A DNA stretch of 60,000 bases from Tubulanus polymorphus (taxonomy: Eukaryota; Nemertea; Palaeonemertea; Tubulaniformes; Tubulanidae), in contig NC_134025.1 of the NCBI RefSeq assembly GCF_964204645.1, positions 29,420,001-29,480,000 of the forward strand, in the 5' to 3' direction. Position 1 is the first letter of the stretch. The number at the start of each line of letters is the position of its first letter. This document shows positions 12,081 to 51,248 of the stretch, in pieces. A program made the position numbers and the translations under genes. The notes under the pieces were generated by a model. It ran no database searches, was not told the origin of the DNA, and was given only the letters and a program-made list of their open reading frames with translations.

Positions 12081-13551
12081 GTGAGGAAAATAGCCACCAC
12101 GTGTGGATAATATCGACATACAGTTATCACTCGGATGATGGGAAATAGATATTTCACCGAGATGATGAAGAAGTTTCGATTATTGACCTTTTGCAATTTT
12201 CTCGTTCTAGACCATTGATGACAAGTTCACGACTAGCAGCAGAAATCAAAACAAGACCGAATTTAGCGGAGGTTATAGTTGGAAAGTTCGTCGATAGAAA
12301 TCGTAAGTATACTAAACCCCGTCTCAGTGACGTGCACCTGCACATTTAGGTTTCACTAGTCGATGTACGGGTTCTTCTACAACGTCTGGCGCGTTAAACT
12401 GTCATATAGAAGTTAATTCCTGTTTCATGACTTGTTACAATGACCATCGAAAGAAGCTTAAAGGAATCATGAGGAATCAATAGTTAACTTCCATCGGATT
12501 GCACGCGTTTGAAGCGGGCTGTTGCAGGTTCAATGGCTGAAATGGACGCTCAAAGTTGTGTTCCTAAATACCAGGGTCGCAGAACGTTAACGAGATTTAA
12601 CCGTGGTGAACTTTGGTCCTCACTTAATCTCGCAGCAATAAACATTTATTAACACACTCGACGAAAGTTTGTATCATTTATGATCGAAGTGTCAGACTCG
12701 TCATCAAGACATAATTCTCGATTTTCCCGTAGGAATATCAATTGCCCGATACTTATTTATGAATACAGTACCAATCGTAATTGGCGATAAATTATCAGCA
12801 ATATTCTAGACACGAACTCGACGTTGGAATTACCAGATATTACAGTCAATTTCTGAGTGTCCATTTTTGCCGGAGTCCCGTGAGAATAGTGTGCAAACTG
12901 ATGACAAATGATAAAATACCACTTCTTGCTGAGAGCATATTGGAGGATGAAATTGTTGGCCACAGGGGTCGCAGTTCTCATATTATGTATATTTATGTGA
13001 CACATTGGCGAAAACCCCGGGGACCCTGGTGATACACACTTTGGCAAAACATGAAATAATTGTGTGCAGCTTTTTTATGATTTACTGTTATAATATACAA
13101 AATAAGTGCATGTTATTGAATATGTAGCTGTATGTAATGACTTAGACAGATCATCCACAAAGTCCCCCCGTCGAGTGTGAATCATCATTTATCATCTGTA
13201 ATTTTATGAACGGTGATAATTTGACTTCTGGCTTCCTCGTCATTGTCATCCGTGCTTGCACATCTACTAGCGCGGGTATACGGGTCGGTTCGGTATGAAA
13301 GATCACGGTTAATGTCCGCTGTTTCAATTTCTGAGTTTATGCACTGTTTGATGAAATGTCTGTCAGTTGTTTAACGGTCAGAGCACTTTATTGGCCACGC
13401 TAGAATATCGTTATTAGCTCGGTATATTTCTGACAGATTTACATGAATATTTTGTACGATGTTGTTTAGTGCGCTCGTTCTCTTTGCAGACGATGGTTAC
13501 ATCACTGAAAATGAACTCTTTCCCGAACGTTTCGAAGATTCCGACATCTGA
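11896..13551 (+). CDS. AT: Allatotropin-type neuropeptide precursor, 3 coding exons
   Basis: join(11896..12080, 12211..12302, 13490..13551), 339 nt, 112 aa plus stop; all junctions GT-AG with consistent phases. Residues 1-19 form a signal peptide (MKISICIFCFVLLIVTVNS). The peptide GFKNEERFGHGF (29-40) is followed by GKR, so amidation at Gly41 and dibasic cleavage are expected. The N-terminal cut would be at a single Arg28. The pattern GF[KR]N...GF-amide matches insect allatotropin (GFKNVEMMTARGF-amide), and the HGFGKR ending is typical of lophotrochozoan members. The peptide acts on an orexin/allatotropin-type GPCR in the known systems. The remaining 69 residues contain a canonical EF-hand loop at 90-101 (DRNHDGYITENE) with a helix-like segment before it (LAEVIVGKFV). 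One peptide copy only. The start codon sits 7 nt after an acceptor (tttctcag), so at least one upstream 5' UTR exon exists. Confidence 0.9.
12211..12302 (+). CDS. AT: Allatotropin precursor middle coding exon
   Basis: Acceptor ttttctcgttctag at 12210, donor AATC|GTAAGT at 12302. It encodes residues 62-92: a predicted amphipathic helix (SRLAAEIKTRPNLAEVIVGKF) leading into the first residues of the EF-hand loop (VDRN). Phase 2 in, phase 1 out. Confidence 0.88.
13490..13551 (+). CDS. AT: Allatotropin precursor last coding exon
   Basis: Acceptor ctcgttctctttgcag at 13489. It encodes residues 93-112, HDGYITENELFPERFEDSDI, then TGA at 13549-13551. It completes the EF-hand loop begun in the previous exon; the intron interrupts the loop after its third position. 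An AATAAA at about 14334 could serve polyadenylation, but this is uncertain. Confidence 0.88.
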
Positions 13552-14954
13552 TCTCGCATCCTCTCGCGAGACGCAGGCGAGAGGATGACATCATAAAGGT
13601 CATTAACTGCGTGCCTACAATCCTATGAAGATTTTGGCCAGGACTTTCGAAATAACAATAATGAACGAGCAGTTACCTACGGGGTCGAAGTGTTTGGAAT
13701 TAATGAATTTATGATGATTTAATTTTATGTGGTTTACGTATATTGTGACTATTAGTGGCATTCACTGTGGGATTCATTGGTGTCTGGACTCTTTCAGGTG
13801 CGTCCTTAGTACAAACTACGACATCGGACTCTTAATATTATATACAATCAATAACTTTCTTCCATTCATGCTTTCTGATAGTGAATACATATTTTATTGG
13901 TCTACTATACAGGAGAAACTTAATTATATCATCAGATGAAATACAGTCACGCACTCATTGGTGAACGAAGAAAAATGATTTATGTATTAAAGTCAAATGA
14001 GAAATATTGTCTTTGAGATTTTGATTGAGAATAATGCCTACGTATCATCTTAACTCGATTCTTACAATGAAAATCCGTAAAGTTCTAATTCAATTCGTTA
14101 TCATGAAATTGTAATTGTAAATCACGTTTTAAAAAGCAAAAAAAATGTTGACGAGAAATACTTTTGGAATATGCTCTTATTAGAAAACGTGTTTATTCTG
14201 TAGTTGTCAATGAAGCTTTTTAGGATGGTCTTCTCGTCCACTTTCGCAAAAGAAAAACAGTAAATTTGTTTGATTATTATTGGTACACAGCCGGTGGCTT
14301 CTCGTTCAATATATTCTTTTAAAGACACCTATAAATAAAATTTACCTATATTTTATACACGATATTTTTGTTTTCTTTCACGTTTTGTGTTTAAATCATT
14401 TCCTGTTGGCGGTTAATCAGTCGGTTAGAAGGGTTTGGCTTTCATCCCAGACATCGGTTAAATCTCATTAATCTGTTTCATTTGGTTTGAACCAATCCAT
14501 CAAACAGAGACATTTCTGATCTATCAATTTCATTTAACATGCTGCTGCTGCGATCGTCGAATCGTTGCACATACGAGTTTGCATCCGAAACGATGAAACT
14601 GAATTCAGGAGCCTCTTCGGGACGCAATGTGTTCAGGTCTTGCGGTAACGTGATTTCGATCGAACGCGGAACACAATGAGTGATTGATACGGTGAAATCT
14701 CATTACAACAAACTTCAGGATACCAGAAGATAATTCGTTATATTCAGAATGAAATTATCAAAATTGTTCCATTAGGACCGAAATTCTAGGTTTGTAATAA
14801 CTCTGAAATATCTGAAATCATTATGACGAGGTGCCATATGACGGATCCGAACACGATCTAGTTTTCAATCTATCAAAACAAAAAAAAAGAATGTGGCGTT
14901 TTTACTGATTTCAACAGCATGCATAGCTGCGACCACATCGAGACTACGTCTTGG

Positions 14955-15205
14955 CCTGCTTGACTCGAATCAGACCAGACCCGCTAATTAGAAAGCGCAT
15001 TCACGTCATTCGCTCACTACTAAAACGATGCTGTGGCAAGTGAGGCGATTCACTTCCGGCACCAGTTGGCACCGAAATAATTTGACCCGCGTTAAATTGT
15101 GGCACGGGCCGGGTCCCGATAATTTGGTTGCGTGGGTTCGAACTTGGCCCGTCTCAACCAAGCATGGACACGAACCAAATTTGGCATTAGTAAAAAACAC
15201 TGATG
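14955..15205 (-). repeat. Nonautonomous element (copy 1) sharing a 33.6-kb relative
   Basis: On the minus strand it holds ACTTGCCACAG...GTGAATGCGCTTTCTAATTAGCGGGTCT, matching 33712-33785 in the same order. It also has an inverted pair of ACCAAATT/AATTTGG motifs (15120-15185). Both strands have a 62-64-codon ORF here, which I treat as by-products of the internal symmetry. Confidence 0.5.
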
Positions 15206-15958
15206 ATTTGGGCTAATGAGACTATGTGTCCAATGTGACGGGTCGCATTTATCTCTTTCGGTGTGCACATTCGACGTAAAAGGTCAGCCGTACTGTAGAC
15301 CTGTGAATCAGCGATTGCACGGCGAGTTTCATTTGTATAAAACAAATCAATGAAGTTTATTTAGTGATCATGAGAACTTTTCAAAGCAACGAACAATAAA
15401 CTACTGGAGACATCATTTAATGACGTAATGGTAATAACCAGACAGATCGTAGGAGATTTTATAGATCTCGTTCTTCCTAGACATTTTACAAATATAAAAA
15501 ACATGCCGATGATAATAACTTGAATAATTAATGAACAGTCAGATGAAAACATACACACAGCTCCACTTAATTAAGCCAAGGTGTTATACAGGCTGAAAAA
15601 ATCTTTCATAAAATACACGTATATTTTTCGGGTTTGCAAGAAATGTCATATCGTTATATCAGATAAGTCATGAACTATGTGGGATAAATAGAACTGGAAC
15701 TCGCTTTAACTTTGCTGAAAATCACACCATCGATATTCCTATCATTGACAATAATCATGGCGTTTTCTTATTGATTTCAGTGATTGGCATAAAACCAATA
15801 TTCACTAATTACCAGATTTACGAACTAAGATTAGCACTTATTGTATAAAACGTATAACATTAACGAAAATGATAGAGTTTGGTGAAGAATAATTCTTTAT
15901 GATGCTAGGAAGTTTTTAACGTCATGAAATGTCGAAATCAGGATTCGTATATCAACAG

Positions 15959-15964
15959 TTTATT
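15959..15964 (-). promoter_or_regulatory. Candidate polyadenylation signal of the mGluR gene
   Basis: AATAAA on the minus strand (tttatt on the plus strand), about 190 bp past the mGluR stop codon. It is the first canonical hexamer I find downstream. No transcript evidence. Confidence 0.4.
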
Positions 15965-16156
15965 TTTCTATTACGTTAAAAGCAAAATCAGACGCTTGAA
16001 ATTGAAAATAAAATCGTCTAGTAATAAACAATAGTCTGAAAACTAACAGTGAAATTTAGATAGTACGATCAGTGAGGTGTAGGTTTTACGTATATGAAAA
16101 TGCTTAGACTTTGAGCAGGAGAGGGTACAGCGACGATCAAATATCGATTCAGAAAA

Positions 16157-43398
<27,242 letters not shown>

Positions 43399-44460
43399 AC
43401 CTCCTGTTTCTTATCAACCGTTACTTGCTAGGTACATTTTATCGCAACGCTCAGATCTCGCGCCGTTGCCTTTCGATGCAACTCAAGCTACAACGAAGCG
43501 AACTGCATGATGTCACGATCGGCTTTGCCGAGTCCCATTGGAAGGCCAGTGTACATTATTAATTGCGCCGTTCTTCGTTCTAACATATCCACTTTATGCC
43601 AACATGAAGCCGTCTCGCCGAACCAAATCATCCCCCTAGCTTATCTGCAACGAGAATAAATGAGATGTTTAGCTACAAGTCACTTGTTACATTGAGAACA
43701 CTTGAAATCTGTTACAAATTCACGTTCGTAACGTTTACTTTCACTGGTGGATGAAAAGGAAGACGAAATGACGAAATGAAAGAAGAAATCGGTGAGAAAC
43801 AAAGAAAAGTTTCACTACTGTGTTTATAGAAAAGACTATCAAAATATAAACATTCATTGAAACACACTCTAAAAGCGCTACATGTTTTTTATTATAATTC
43901 ATGAAATTTCTTTGCGTTTTTAAATTTTTCACACATAACAAACAGTTTGAGCTATCTGAGCTATTTTACGAACGCGGTGGATTTTAACGATTTTTCAACT
44001 ATATCTAAATCACGGGATTTTTTTACCTTGCACTCGTTAGATTTTATCCATTATTGGCGACGGATTTTATCACAAAAAAAGCCAGTTGGAAATAATTTCT
44101 AGAGTACTACTGCTACTCGTCGTGACACGGACACGTGTAATACTGCTAATAGAATTTGTAGTCGGAGTTTCTCGTCATAAATAAGGTAAAAACTCACTTC
44201 CAAGTATCGCAATTAACGCATTTACATGTAAAGTGCACTTACCTTCGACTCGACAAGTAAGACTATTTACGTGTAACAAGTTGTCAAGTAGTTTTTGATA
44301 TCAAACTGTAGATTGCAATGAATGTAATTACAACGGAGCATATAAAACATGATGAATATTCTCTGATATATAATTCACACTGTGACTGTGAGGAATTTTT
44401 AAATTTCCAATATTTCCCACATTCCTCTTAAGTAGCCGCGTTCAAAATAACTGACGTCGT

Positions 44461-44490
44461 GAGCTACTGATAGCTACTGATAGCTACTGA
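44461..44490 (+). repeat. 10-bp minisatellite, three units
   Basis: TAGCTACTGA repeated three times (first unit GAGCTACTGA), followed by degenerate CTACT/CTATTGAGA versions to about 44535. Confidence 0.75.
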
Positions 44491-45337
44491 TCTGCTAGAA
44501 ACTACCGACAGCTATTGAGAGCGACTATGAGTTACTGGATGAAGAATCTAAGATGAGCAGAAAGTTTCACGCCTCTATTTCACGTTGTTGCGGCCATATT
44601 GGATCACGCGGTTTTTGCGAGACGATAGGAGATTGCAGCTGATCGGCGAACCATTTTTCCCAAACCCAGAATGACTCATAAAATGGCCGTTTCAAGTGTA
44701 ATAGATTCAGGCCCCTGCCCAGAGGGATTCAGGGGTATAGCGAACGAATTTTATCGAAAAATTATACATAAGATTTATATTTTTTCAATAGCATTTTTTC
44801 ACGGTGAAAAAGTGCCTTTTTTCCTTGAAATATAACTGCCCCTCGAAAAAGCTCGGCACGGCAATTTCTGAATCTATATCAAAGAAAACGAAAAGACAAC
44901 GGTTTGTTTTCGATTTCGTCGCCTCTTGTCGATTGTCGTATAGTCACGAGAGAAGCCTCATCCCACTCTAATATAATGCCGAGCTTGTTATTACAAGAAC
45001 TGGTGTTTTATGGTCAGTGGCACGGAGATAAAGTTTCGCGTGTATCTGACAGCCAACGAACAATAAACATCCTTGATTTAATCAACCTAATCAATGATGT
45101 TATTTTACCAATATTGTCGCCTGTATACGTATGACTTATTTATCATCCGACTCGTTATGAAGAGCCATTATATGGAGCTGAAATACACGTATACGACGCT
45201 GTTCTATTCGTAGGTTCGCTGAACCAATTTGTAACAAAATTCCACGATAATTATTCCAGTTGAATCATGCGTGGTGAATCTATTTGACCAGAGAACAAAT
45301 CACGTATTCAGATTTTACAATAAAATTGAATGCTGTC

Positions 45338-45486
45338 GCCCTCTCCCTCTCCTCCGTCTCCTCCCTATCCCTCTCCTCCCTCCCTCCTTCTTTATATCTC
45401 TCTATCTCTCCCTCTCCTTTTCTTCCCTCTCTCCCTCTCTCCCTCCCTCCCTCTCTCCCTCTCTCTCCCTCTCCTTCCCTCTCTAT
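45338..45486 (+). repeat. Polypyrimidine (CTCTCCCT)n tract
   Basis: About 150 bp of nearly pure C/T. It creates long ORFs in several frames on both strands (for example 45271-45507), all artefacts of the repeat. Confidence 0.9.
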
Positions 45487-46807
45487 CATGTAGTTTTCCA
45501 CCGTTAAGATTCTCGTGATTGGTCTGGCTCTCAATTTCAGATAATAACATCTTGTCTTATCTCTCGAACCTAAAAGGATAAGCTCATATAACCGGTATGT
45601 CTACTGACGTCAAGCATGCATGACTAACGCAGATCAGACGTTTCTACGTCTTACGTTTACGTGACCGTAAATGACGGTTAATCTGTTGGGATTCACGCAC
45701 TGTCAAAATGCAGACGCAAGTTTTGTCTATCATGAGACCTGCACCGTGATTTATCCGCTACCAATTTACCGAATTATGACGCTCTCGCGTGAAAATCATA
45801 TCGCATTTTATGAACCTTTCATTAAGGTTAACACCGTAAAATGCCTCGTGATTTAATTTCAGCATGTTTTGGAACGTCCTATACCTTACAGGATTAGTGC
45901 AGTATCATATAGTTTAATGGATAGGAATAAGGAATATATGAATAGTCATCGACTAGAGATAAGCTTTGATCGGTAGGATTATGGTAATTAACGGTTACCA
46001 ATAAATTGAACTGTGTCCCTCGTTATATAGAATCACAGGCGGTATAGCGTCATGTGTGGGATGATTCTGAAACGACAGATTCTCGCTATGAGAAATAACA
46101 ACTAAAGAACAACCAGAAATAGACGTTATAGTCAATGGAGTAAAATTGGTGATAAAGTACCGGAATGCAATCACAGAGTCGACGTGTAAATGCCGTTTGA
46201 TTGATTTGTGAACCGTCGATAATTGGCGCAACATTGGTTCATTATTAAGTCATAGAGGGTCGTGTTGCAGCATTTAAGCGATGTATTATGTCGCGAACGG
46301 GTTACATACAAGCTGTGACTACAAGACAAGCAGTCTGATTACAGTTACCGATAGAAAAAAAAACAAACGCGTCAGCAGTGCGTGATTGAGTTCTGATATA
46401 GACGAAGAAAAACACGATTCTCATTCACGAAATCGTGTCCTTGTCTTTCACCGGAAAATGAAATACGGTTGACGAGTAAATGAAATTGAAAATTGAAGCA
46501 GAAACTTTTATAAGCGACGAGAGATGTTTAGGTGAAACTTGATAAAACAACACATACACAGGTTCTACGTTCCATGTGTGACAACCGTTTCGACAAAAGG
46601 TAAAGAAGACTTATGACAAAAATAAGTCTAGTCACTCGTGCACACTAAACGTACACAGAATTATAAGAGTGACACTTTTCAACACCGGAACCTCGTTAAA
46701 ACGGATATTCGACATTACGCGACGCGAGGGATCTTGTTAAAATCACTTTCACCCCATGCAACCATTCAGACGCTCGCTAACGATTCAGAAAAACGTTCAT
46801 ATTCGAA

Positions 46808-47233
46808 ATGAAAGTTTGGTCGGCGAATATAACGATATTGTTTCTGATATTGAGAAGTGTTTGCGAAGGCAATTATACACGAAATCGAACAGCTAAAACA
46901 AACTCACTTTACGCTGGTTCAGTCGATATCATTAAAATAGACGATATATTTCCCATCAGGTTTACTGTGAATTATTTTCCAGTTGATTTTCGTGAGATTT
47001 TGTACTCTCTCGATGATTCGTCGCACCTGATGCACAATCAGTGCAGTTAGTTCGCGATCAGTCGCTAAGAATGGAGGCTTCTTTTTCTTGTTCGATAAAT
47101 TGTAACGTGTTATTCTGTTAAATTAATAGATTACTGTCTGTTTATTATTCCAGCAGAGTCGCTGTATAAATTCCCAGAGGATAGATCCGTCAACTGTCCT
47201 CCTAATATACCTGAAAACGACATCAATATTTAA
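46808..47233 (+). CDS. Candidate small secreted protein, 2 exons, no recognised family
   Basis: Proposed join(46808..46991, 47154..47233), 264 nt, 87 aa plus TAA. Residues 1-21 (MKVWSANITILFLILRSVCEG) look like a signal peptide. The mature part has two N-glycosylation sites near its start (NYT, NRT), a hydrophobic/aromatic stretch (FPIRFTVNYFPVDF) and a proline-rich end (FPEDRSVNCPPNIPENDINI) with a single cysteine. The donor is TTTTC|GTGAGA; the acceptor follows a good tract (gtttattattccag) and is a NAGNAG (cagcag), so two isoforms differing by one residue are possible. Phases agree. Without splicing the first ORF still ends at 47050 (80 aa). The gene is head-to-head with the mGluR gene, 3.4 kb from its start codon. 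I recognise no family. Confidence 0.4.
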
Positions 47234-48161
47234 TGCTTATTGGTGTTTCGTGTACTCGCCATCCTGGTATTCGAATATTGGGAATATTCGGTAAATGTTG
47301 ACGTCAGTCTTTACTCTGGAGACAGTGTCCCAGTTGTTCGTACATGTTATCACTATTCTGTACCGCTATCCAACTATTTCCATACTTGAATATCTTCCTA
47401 ATTGATTAGTTATACAAATACAATACACCCGAGTATTTCATCCGATCAATCAAACATCAGTTTTATGCAAACCTTTTTGCAAATGAACGAAAGACGTGTG
47501 ATATCCTCGTTGTTGTCACCGAAGTTCATGGTTCGGGAGCGTTCCGTGAAAAGGATGCCATTTCGGATCGACGGAGTAATTATCATCAGCTTATGGTAAA
47601 TGAAGCCACTTTCTAAGATCCGACAGCCATTTCTAATATAAGAGGCCCTGCAGCGAAGGCCGAAAAAGAGACAAAATACGTACTTTGATGTTGACGATGA
47701 TGATCAGTTTGACCTTGGCGCCTTTCGATGTTAGAACTGTTGTATCCAACGCGTTATTTTGGTTCTGTCTGCGCGCGCCGTCCTGCTCAGCTTGCCTTGT
47801 CGTTATATTAAGTAAATGTAATTCCAGTACTAAAGTGAATTTACCGAATCAGTGGCTTCTTATAAATAATCGATATCCATCACCGGCGAATGTAAGATGT
47901 GGTGAAATCTTTAGAGACTAGTGAACGAGTTCAGAATGGTCTCATTTAGGTCAAACATCGAGGTTGCACGGTGAAAGTGAAAGATAGAGCAGTTGAAACG
48001 CGCGCATCCAATGCGGCTTCGGAAAATTCGATATCGGGTTATTTCCCACCGTTTTGAAGTGAAGCGTGAAACGTGAAATATCTCATAGGTTGAAAATGGT
48101 TATTTGAGCCGCTTGTTTCAAATTTTGGTAAAATCCGAAAAGTTTGGTTTAACGATCAGCT

Positions 48162-48301
48162 GGGGCCGGTTCCATAGTCGAGATTTAAGTCCAAAAGCGG
48201 TCTTAAATCTTAAGACTGGTCTTAAGCTGTTAGATTAGCTATATAACTAAAATAGTCTTAGACTAGTCTTAAGTCTAAGCCATGACTATGGAACCGGCCC
48301 C
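48162..48301. mobile_element. Palindromic MITE, 140 bp
   Basis: Perfect terminal inverted repeats GGGGCCGGTTCCATAGTC / GACTATGGAACCGGCCCC, with inner complementary runs of TTAAGTC / GACTTAA type (AGTCTTAAGTC, GGTCTTAAG). No ORF. A clear target-site duplication is not visible. The whole element could fold as one long hairpin. Confidence 0.75.
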
Positions 48302-49290
48302 TGAAGAGTCAATTGATGAAAAGGTTATTATATGCGGCCAAGCGAGATTTTTCCATTTTTTCAAAGGAAATACAAGTTTTAAGGTATGAATATTTGAGGC
48401 ATTCCTTTTTTAAGTGACGTCAAACGTTGAAACGAATGAATCTAATAGCTACTGATACATAATTTGTTTTGCTCTAATTTTGTTATGTCGTCTAGTAATT
48501 TATCGTCTATAGACTGGATAGACTGGATAGATTATCCCGAACAATACTGTATTCAAAACCTAGCTCATTCGTTATCAATAACCACCGTTATTTATCGGCG
48601 GTTTATGTTGTCAGATAAAATTGATTGGCTGTTCATATATTTATGCGAAAACAATTGTTTTTTTCATCGACACAAGATGAGGATTGTGAAGGCTTATCTA
48701 TGACCGGCCAGACTTAGAGTTGAATCAAGACTTCTATGTTCATTACGACGTGCGTCGATAATTTATTCCTAGTTTGCTAAAAAGATGAAAGATGCACCTT
48801 ACTTGTTATCTCGGAGTGAGCGAAGTTTTTGATGTTAATTCGAGGGTGTTCTTTTCTCGTGCTCTTGTCAGATGTCGAAAGGAGAAAAAAAAACGTTGGG
48901 ACTGGGAATCTTTTTTTCATTGAGAGCCACACGATGTAGTATGTAAATCAAAGGCAGAATGAGGCTGCACGATCCTGCAACTCGTAGAGTTTTAATGATT
49001 GGTTTTAACTATCACTAGTTATTTAATGTCTCTTCTCCGTTTAACAACTTCATCGTATATGAACGAAGCTGAAAGTGTATTTCTAAGAAGTTTCGATTTT
49101 CAATACATAAGTACATATATAATTATATTCTTCAGCTGGTAAAATAAAGATAGTTATGCCCTCAGGAAGTTGTCTGGGCCTTTTTCCGAGAAGAACGTGT
49201 TTAGCACACGAAGTACAAAGAGCTCTGTCGTGTAGACCGTATCATTTCATTTCGCGCACAGTGGCTGATGGTATATAAGAGGCGTCAGCC

Positions 49291-49428
49291 AAGTGAGGTC
49301 ATTTTATGGTATGTAGTCTGCTATGTGAGGTCGGAAGCGGCATTTTCAGTATGGGATCTGTTAAGTGACGTGAGACTTTCTTTAAGTATGGAGTTTGCTA
49401 TGTGAGGTCGGAAGGCGACATTTTGGAA
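49291..49428 (+). repeat. Tandem repeat with 77-bp period built of about 38-bp subunits
   Basis: CTATGTGAGGTCGGAAG starts at 49321 and again at 49398, with weaker half-units AAGTGAGGTC (49291) and AAGTGACGTGAG between them. TATGG(G/A)..CTG/TTTG motifs recur at each junction. Noncoding. Confidence 0.7.
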
Positions 49429-50059
49429 TATTTAGAGGTTATACGTTGTACAGCCTCATTATCACTGATTCGCCGTAAGGGTTTCTTCGTGAGATAACAC
49501 ACAACACTGCTGTAGATCTTTGCCTTACTCCATTGACACTGCCGACTAGCAGTTATCTGAAACGTCATATTTAGCCGAGCAGCCAATTTTCTATAAAATA
49601 GCTTTACAGAACTCCTTGATGTGGGTAATATCAGTTACAGCGCAGTCGACAATACCCTGCGGTCATTCACTCAAAACCCGCCGCGGCACGCGTGTCACGT
49701 GACTCGGTGAATCGGTGTGTTAATCGTAGGCACTCTTTACAGCTGAACGCGGCTAATCACTTTACTTGTGTATCATTCCGCATTCGGGGATGTTTTTAGC
49801 ACGCTTGATTAAACCCCAATATCGGCGATAGCTTATTGAATTATGAATACTTTGATCGGTCGTGCCGAGTGGGGAACGGAAGAACCTGGTAAATACAATA
49901 TCCGCTCCCGTCATATTCAGTTACAACCATTCGTTAATTACATTAACTGATTCTCGAAATATGCGAGAGATTTCTGAGAATAGTAACGCTCTCAAATACA
50001 TCCATTCGATTTCGGATATCGAATAACTAAGTGCTTCTGACAGAGATCTAGTAGAGAAA

Positions 50060-50270
50060 CTAAACCCGAATTGATGGCATATCAACAAGTAACGACGCAT
50101 ACGAGTTGTTTGGTTCCACTAAAGCCATGATTGCACCCATCGAGATAGTTTTGGCAGAAACTCCGCTTATCCGATCTTTCTCTCTTCGGTCTGGTGAAGA
50201 TGGCGATGATATATTTGTAACACCAACTCGTAAGCAACTGTCACTAGGACTATTCATGGTTGGTGACAAT
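50060..50270 (-). CDS. Candidate 3'-terminal coding exon of an unknown gene
   Basis: An open frame of 69 codons and stop follows a good acceptor (agctcctgtcacag at 50271), phase 2 in. The residues are serine-, proline- and charge-rich at first (NISSPSSPDRREKDR), then more hydrophobic (TISMGAIMALVEPNN), ending DMPSIRV. This composition resembles an intracellular tail. The C-terminal I-R-V would fit a class II PDZ ligand. I could not join it in phase to the coding-looking pieces at 51.5-53.8 kb, so at least one exon is missing or the pieces are unrelated. Confidence 0.35.
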
Positions 50271-51140
50271 CTGTGACAGGAGCTTAGTGACCAGAACTGA
50301 GTAAAATCCGATCAGCGAATTTTTTCAATCATCCCCGACACAAAATATCATCACTAATATGCCGGGGAACGTGGCTTCTGGATTTGGAAACATTTTGTCC
50401 TCCCACTCGTGGATTTCAGGTTATAACGTAGCTATTTATAGCACTTTGACATAACTCGCGGTCATCAACTAAAATAATCCCCATGTGATGATCCGTTGTA
50501 AAAACCGCTCGTTGGCCACATATACCGCGCGTTATCTGCGAAAAGGCTGGAGATATATTCTAAGAAACACGAAGAACATGAATATTTTTACGCATCGTTC
50601 AGGCGGTTTCTGTTTCCCCGCGGTCATATTAATCTGATTATGATAAAATCGTGATGATGTTAAAAGCAGAGCCGAGGGAAGGCGATACTGACTGCCGTGT
50701 CATCATAGTTCGGATTCGCTTAATGACCCGCTTCCCTCGTATCGATTTCAGTCACAACTGTGGTTAAGGCCTCAGTTTTTATTACTGTCACTGATCGATG
50801 TAAGGCGATGGTTTCATAATTTCCTAAAGATATGTGTGTGTGAAATAAGCTGATCTATTATACACTATACGCGTTACACATTGGAAATATTTTCATTTAG
50901 GAGTTTTTTTCGAAATCTAGAGGAGAATATCGGAAAATATCAAAGTGACACTTGACCACAGCTGTTCGCTTTAAACTGTGCAAATAGTTCTTAATGAGCG
51001 CATGCAATAATTAAGGTTATAAGAACTCTATAACATATGTTGAAACATAGATAATGAATAATTGTTTTCGCGTGTTCAGTTTTCCTGAAAGATGATGATG
51101 TATTCTAAACATGTTCACTAATCCTTTTTACGATGAACTC

Positions 51141-51248
<108 letters not shown>

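Larger units (their letters stand above)
13552..16156. other. Convergent intergenic region
   Basis: Lies between the 3' ends of the allatotropin (+) and mGluR (-) coding regions. It must hold both 3' UTRs; candidate AATAAA signals are at about 14334 (+) and 15959-15964 (-). The repeat at 14955-15205 sits in its middle. Confidence 0.7.
43399..46807. other. Region upstream of mGluR, presumed promoter side
   Basis: No coding feature. It holds the decamer minisatellite (44.46 kb) and the polypyrimidine tract (45.34 kb). The mGluR promoter and 5' UTR are expected on the minus strand here, but I see no TATA box or initiator at a convincing distance. Confidence 0.6.
47234..50059. other. No gene seen
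   Basis: Contains the 140-bp palindromic MITE at 48.16 kb and the tandem repeat at 49.29 kb. ORFs of 62-79 codons lack domains and splice context. Confidence 0.6.

Noticed and set aside
15006-15216. Overlapping 62- and 64-codon ORFs on both strands
   Set aside because: Within a repeat that also occurs near 33.7 kb; the opposite-strand symmetry comes from internal inverted repeats.
45271-45534. Several overlapping 60-84-codon ORFs on both strands
   Set aside because: Created by the CTCTCCCT repeat; Pro/Ser/Leu or Glu/Arg-only text.
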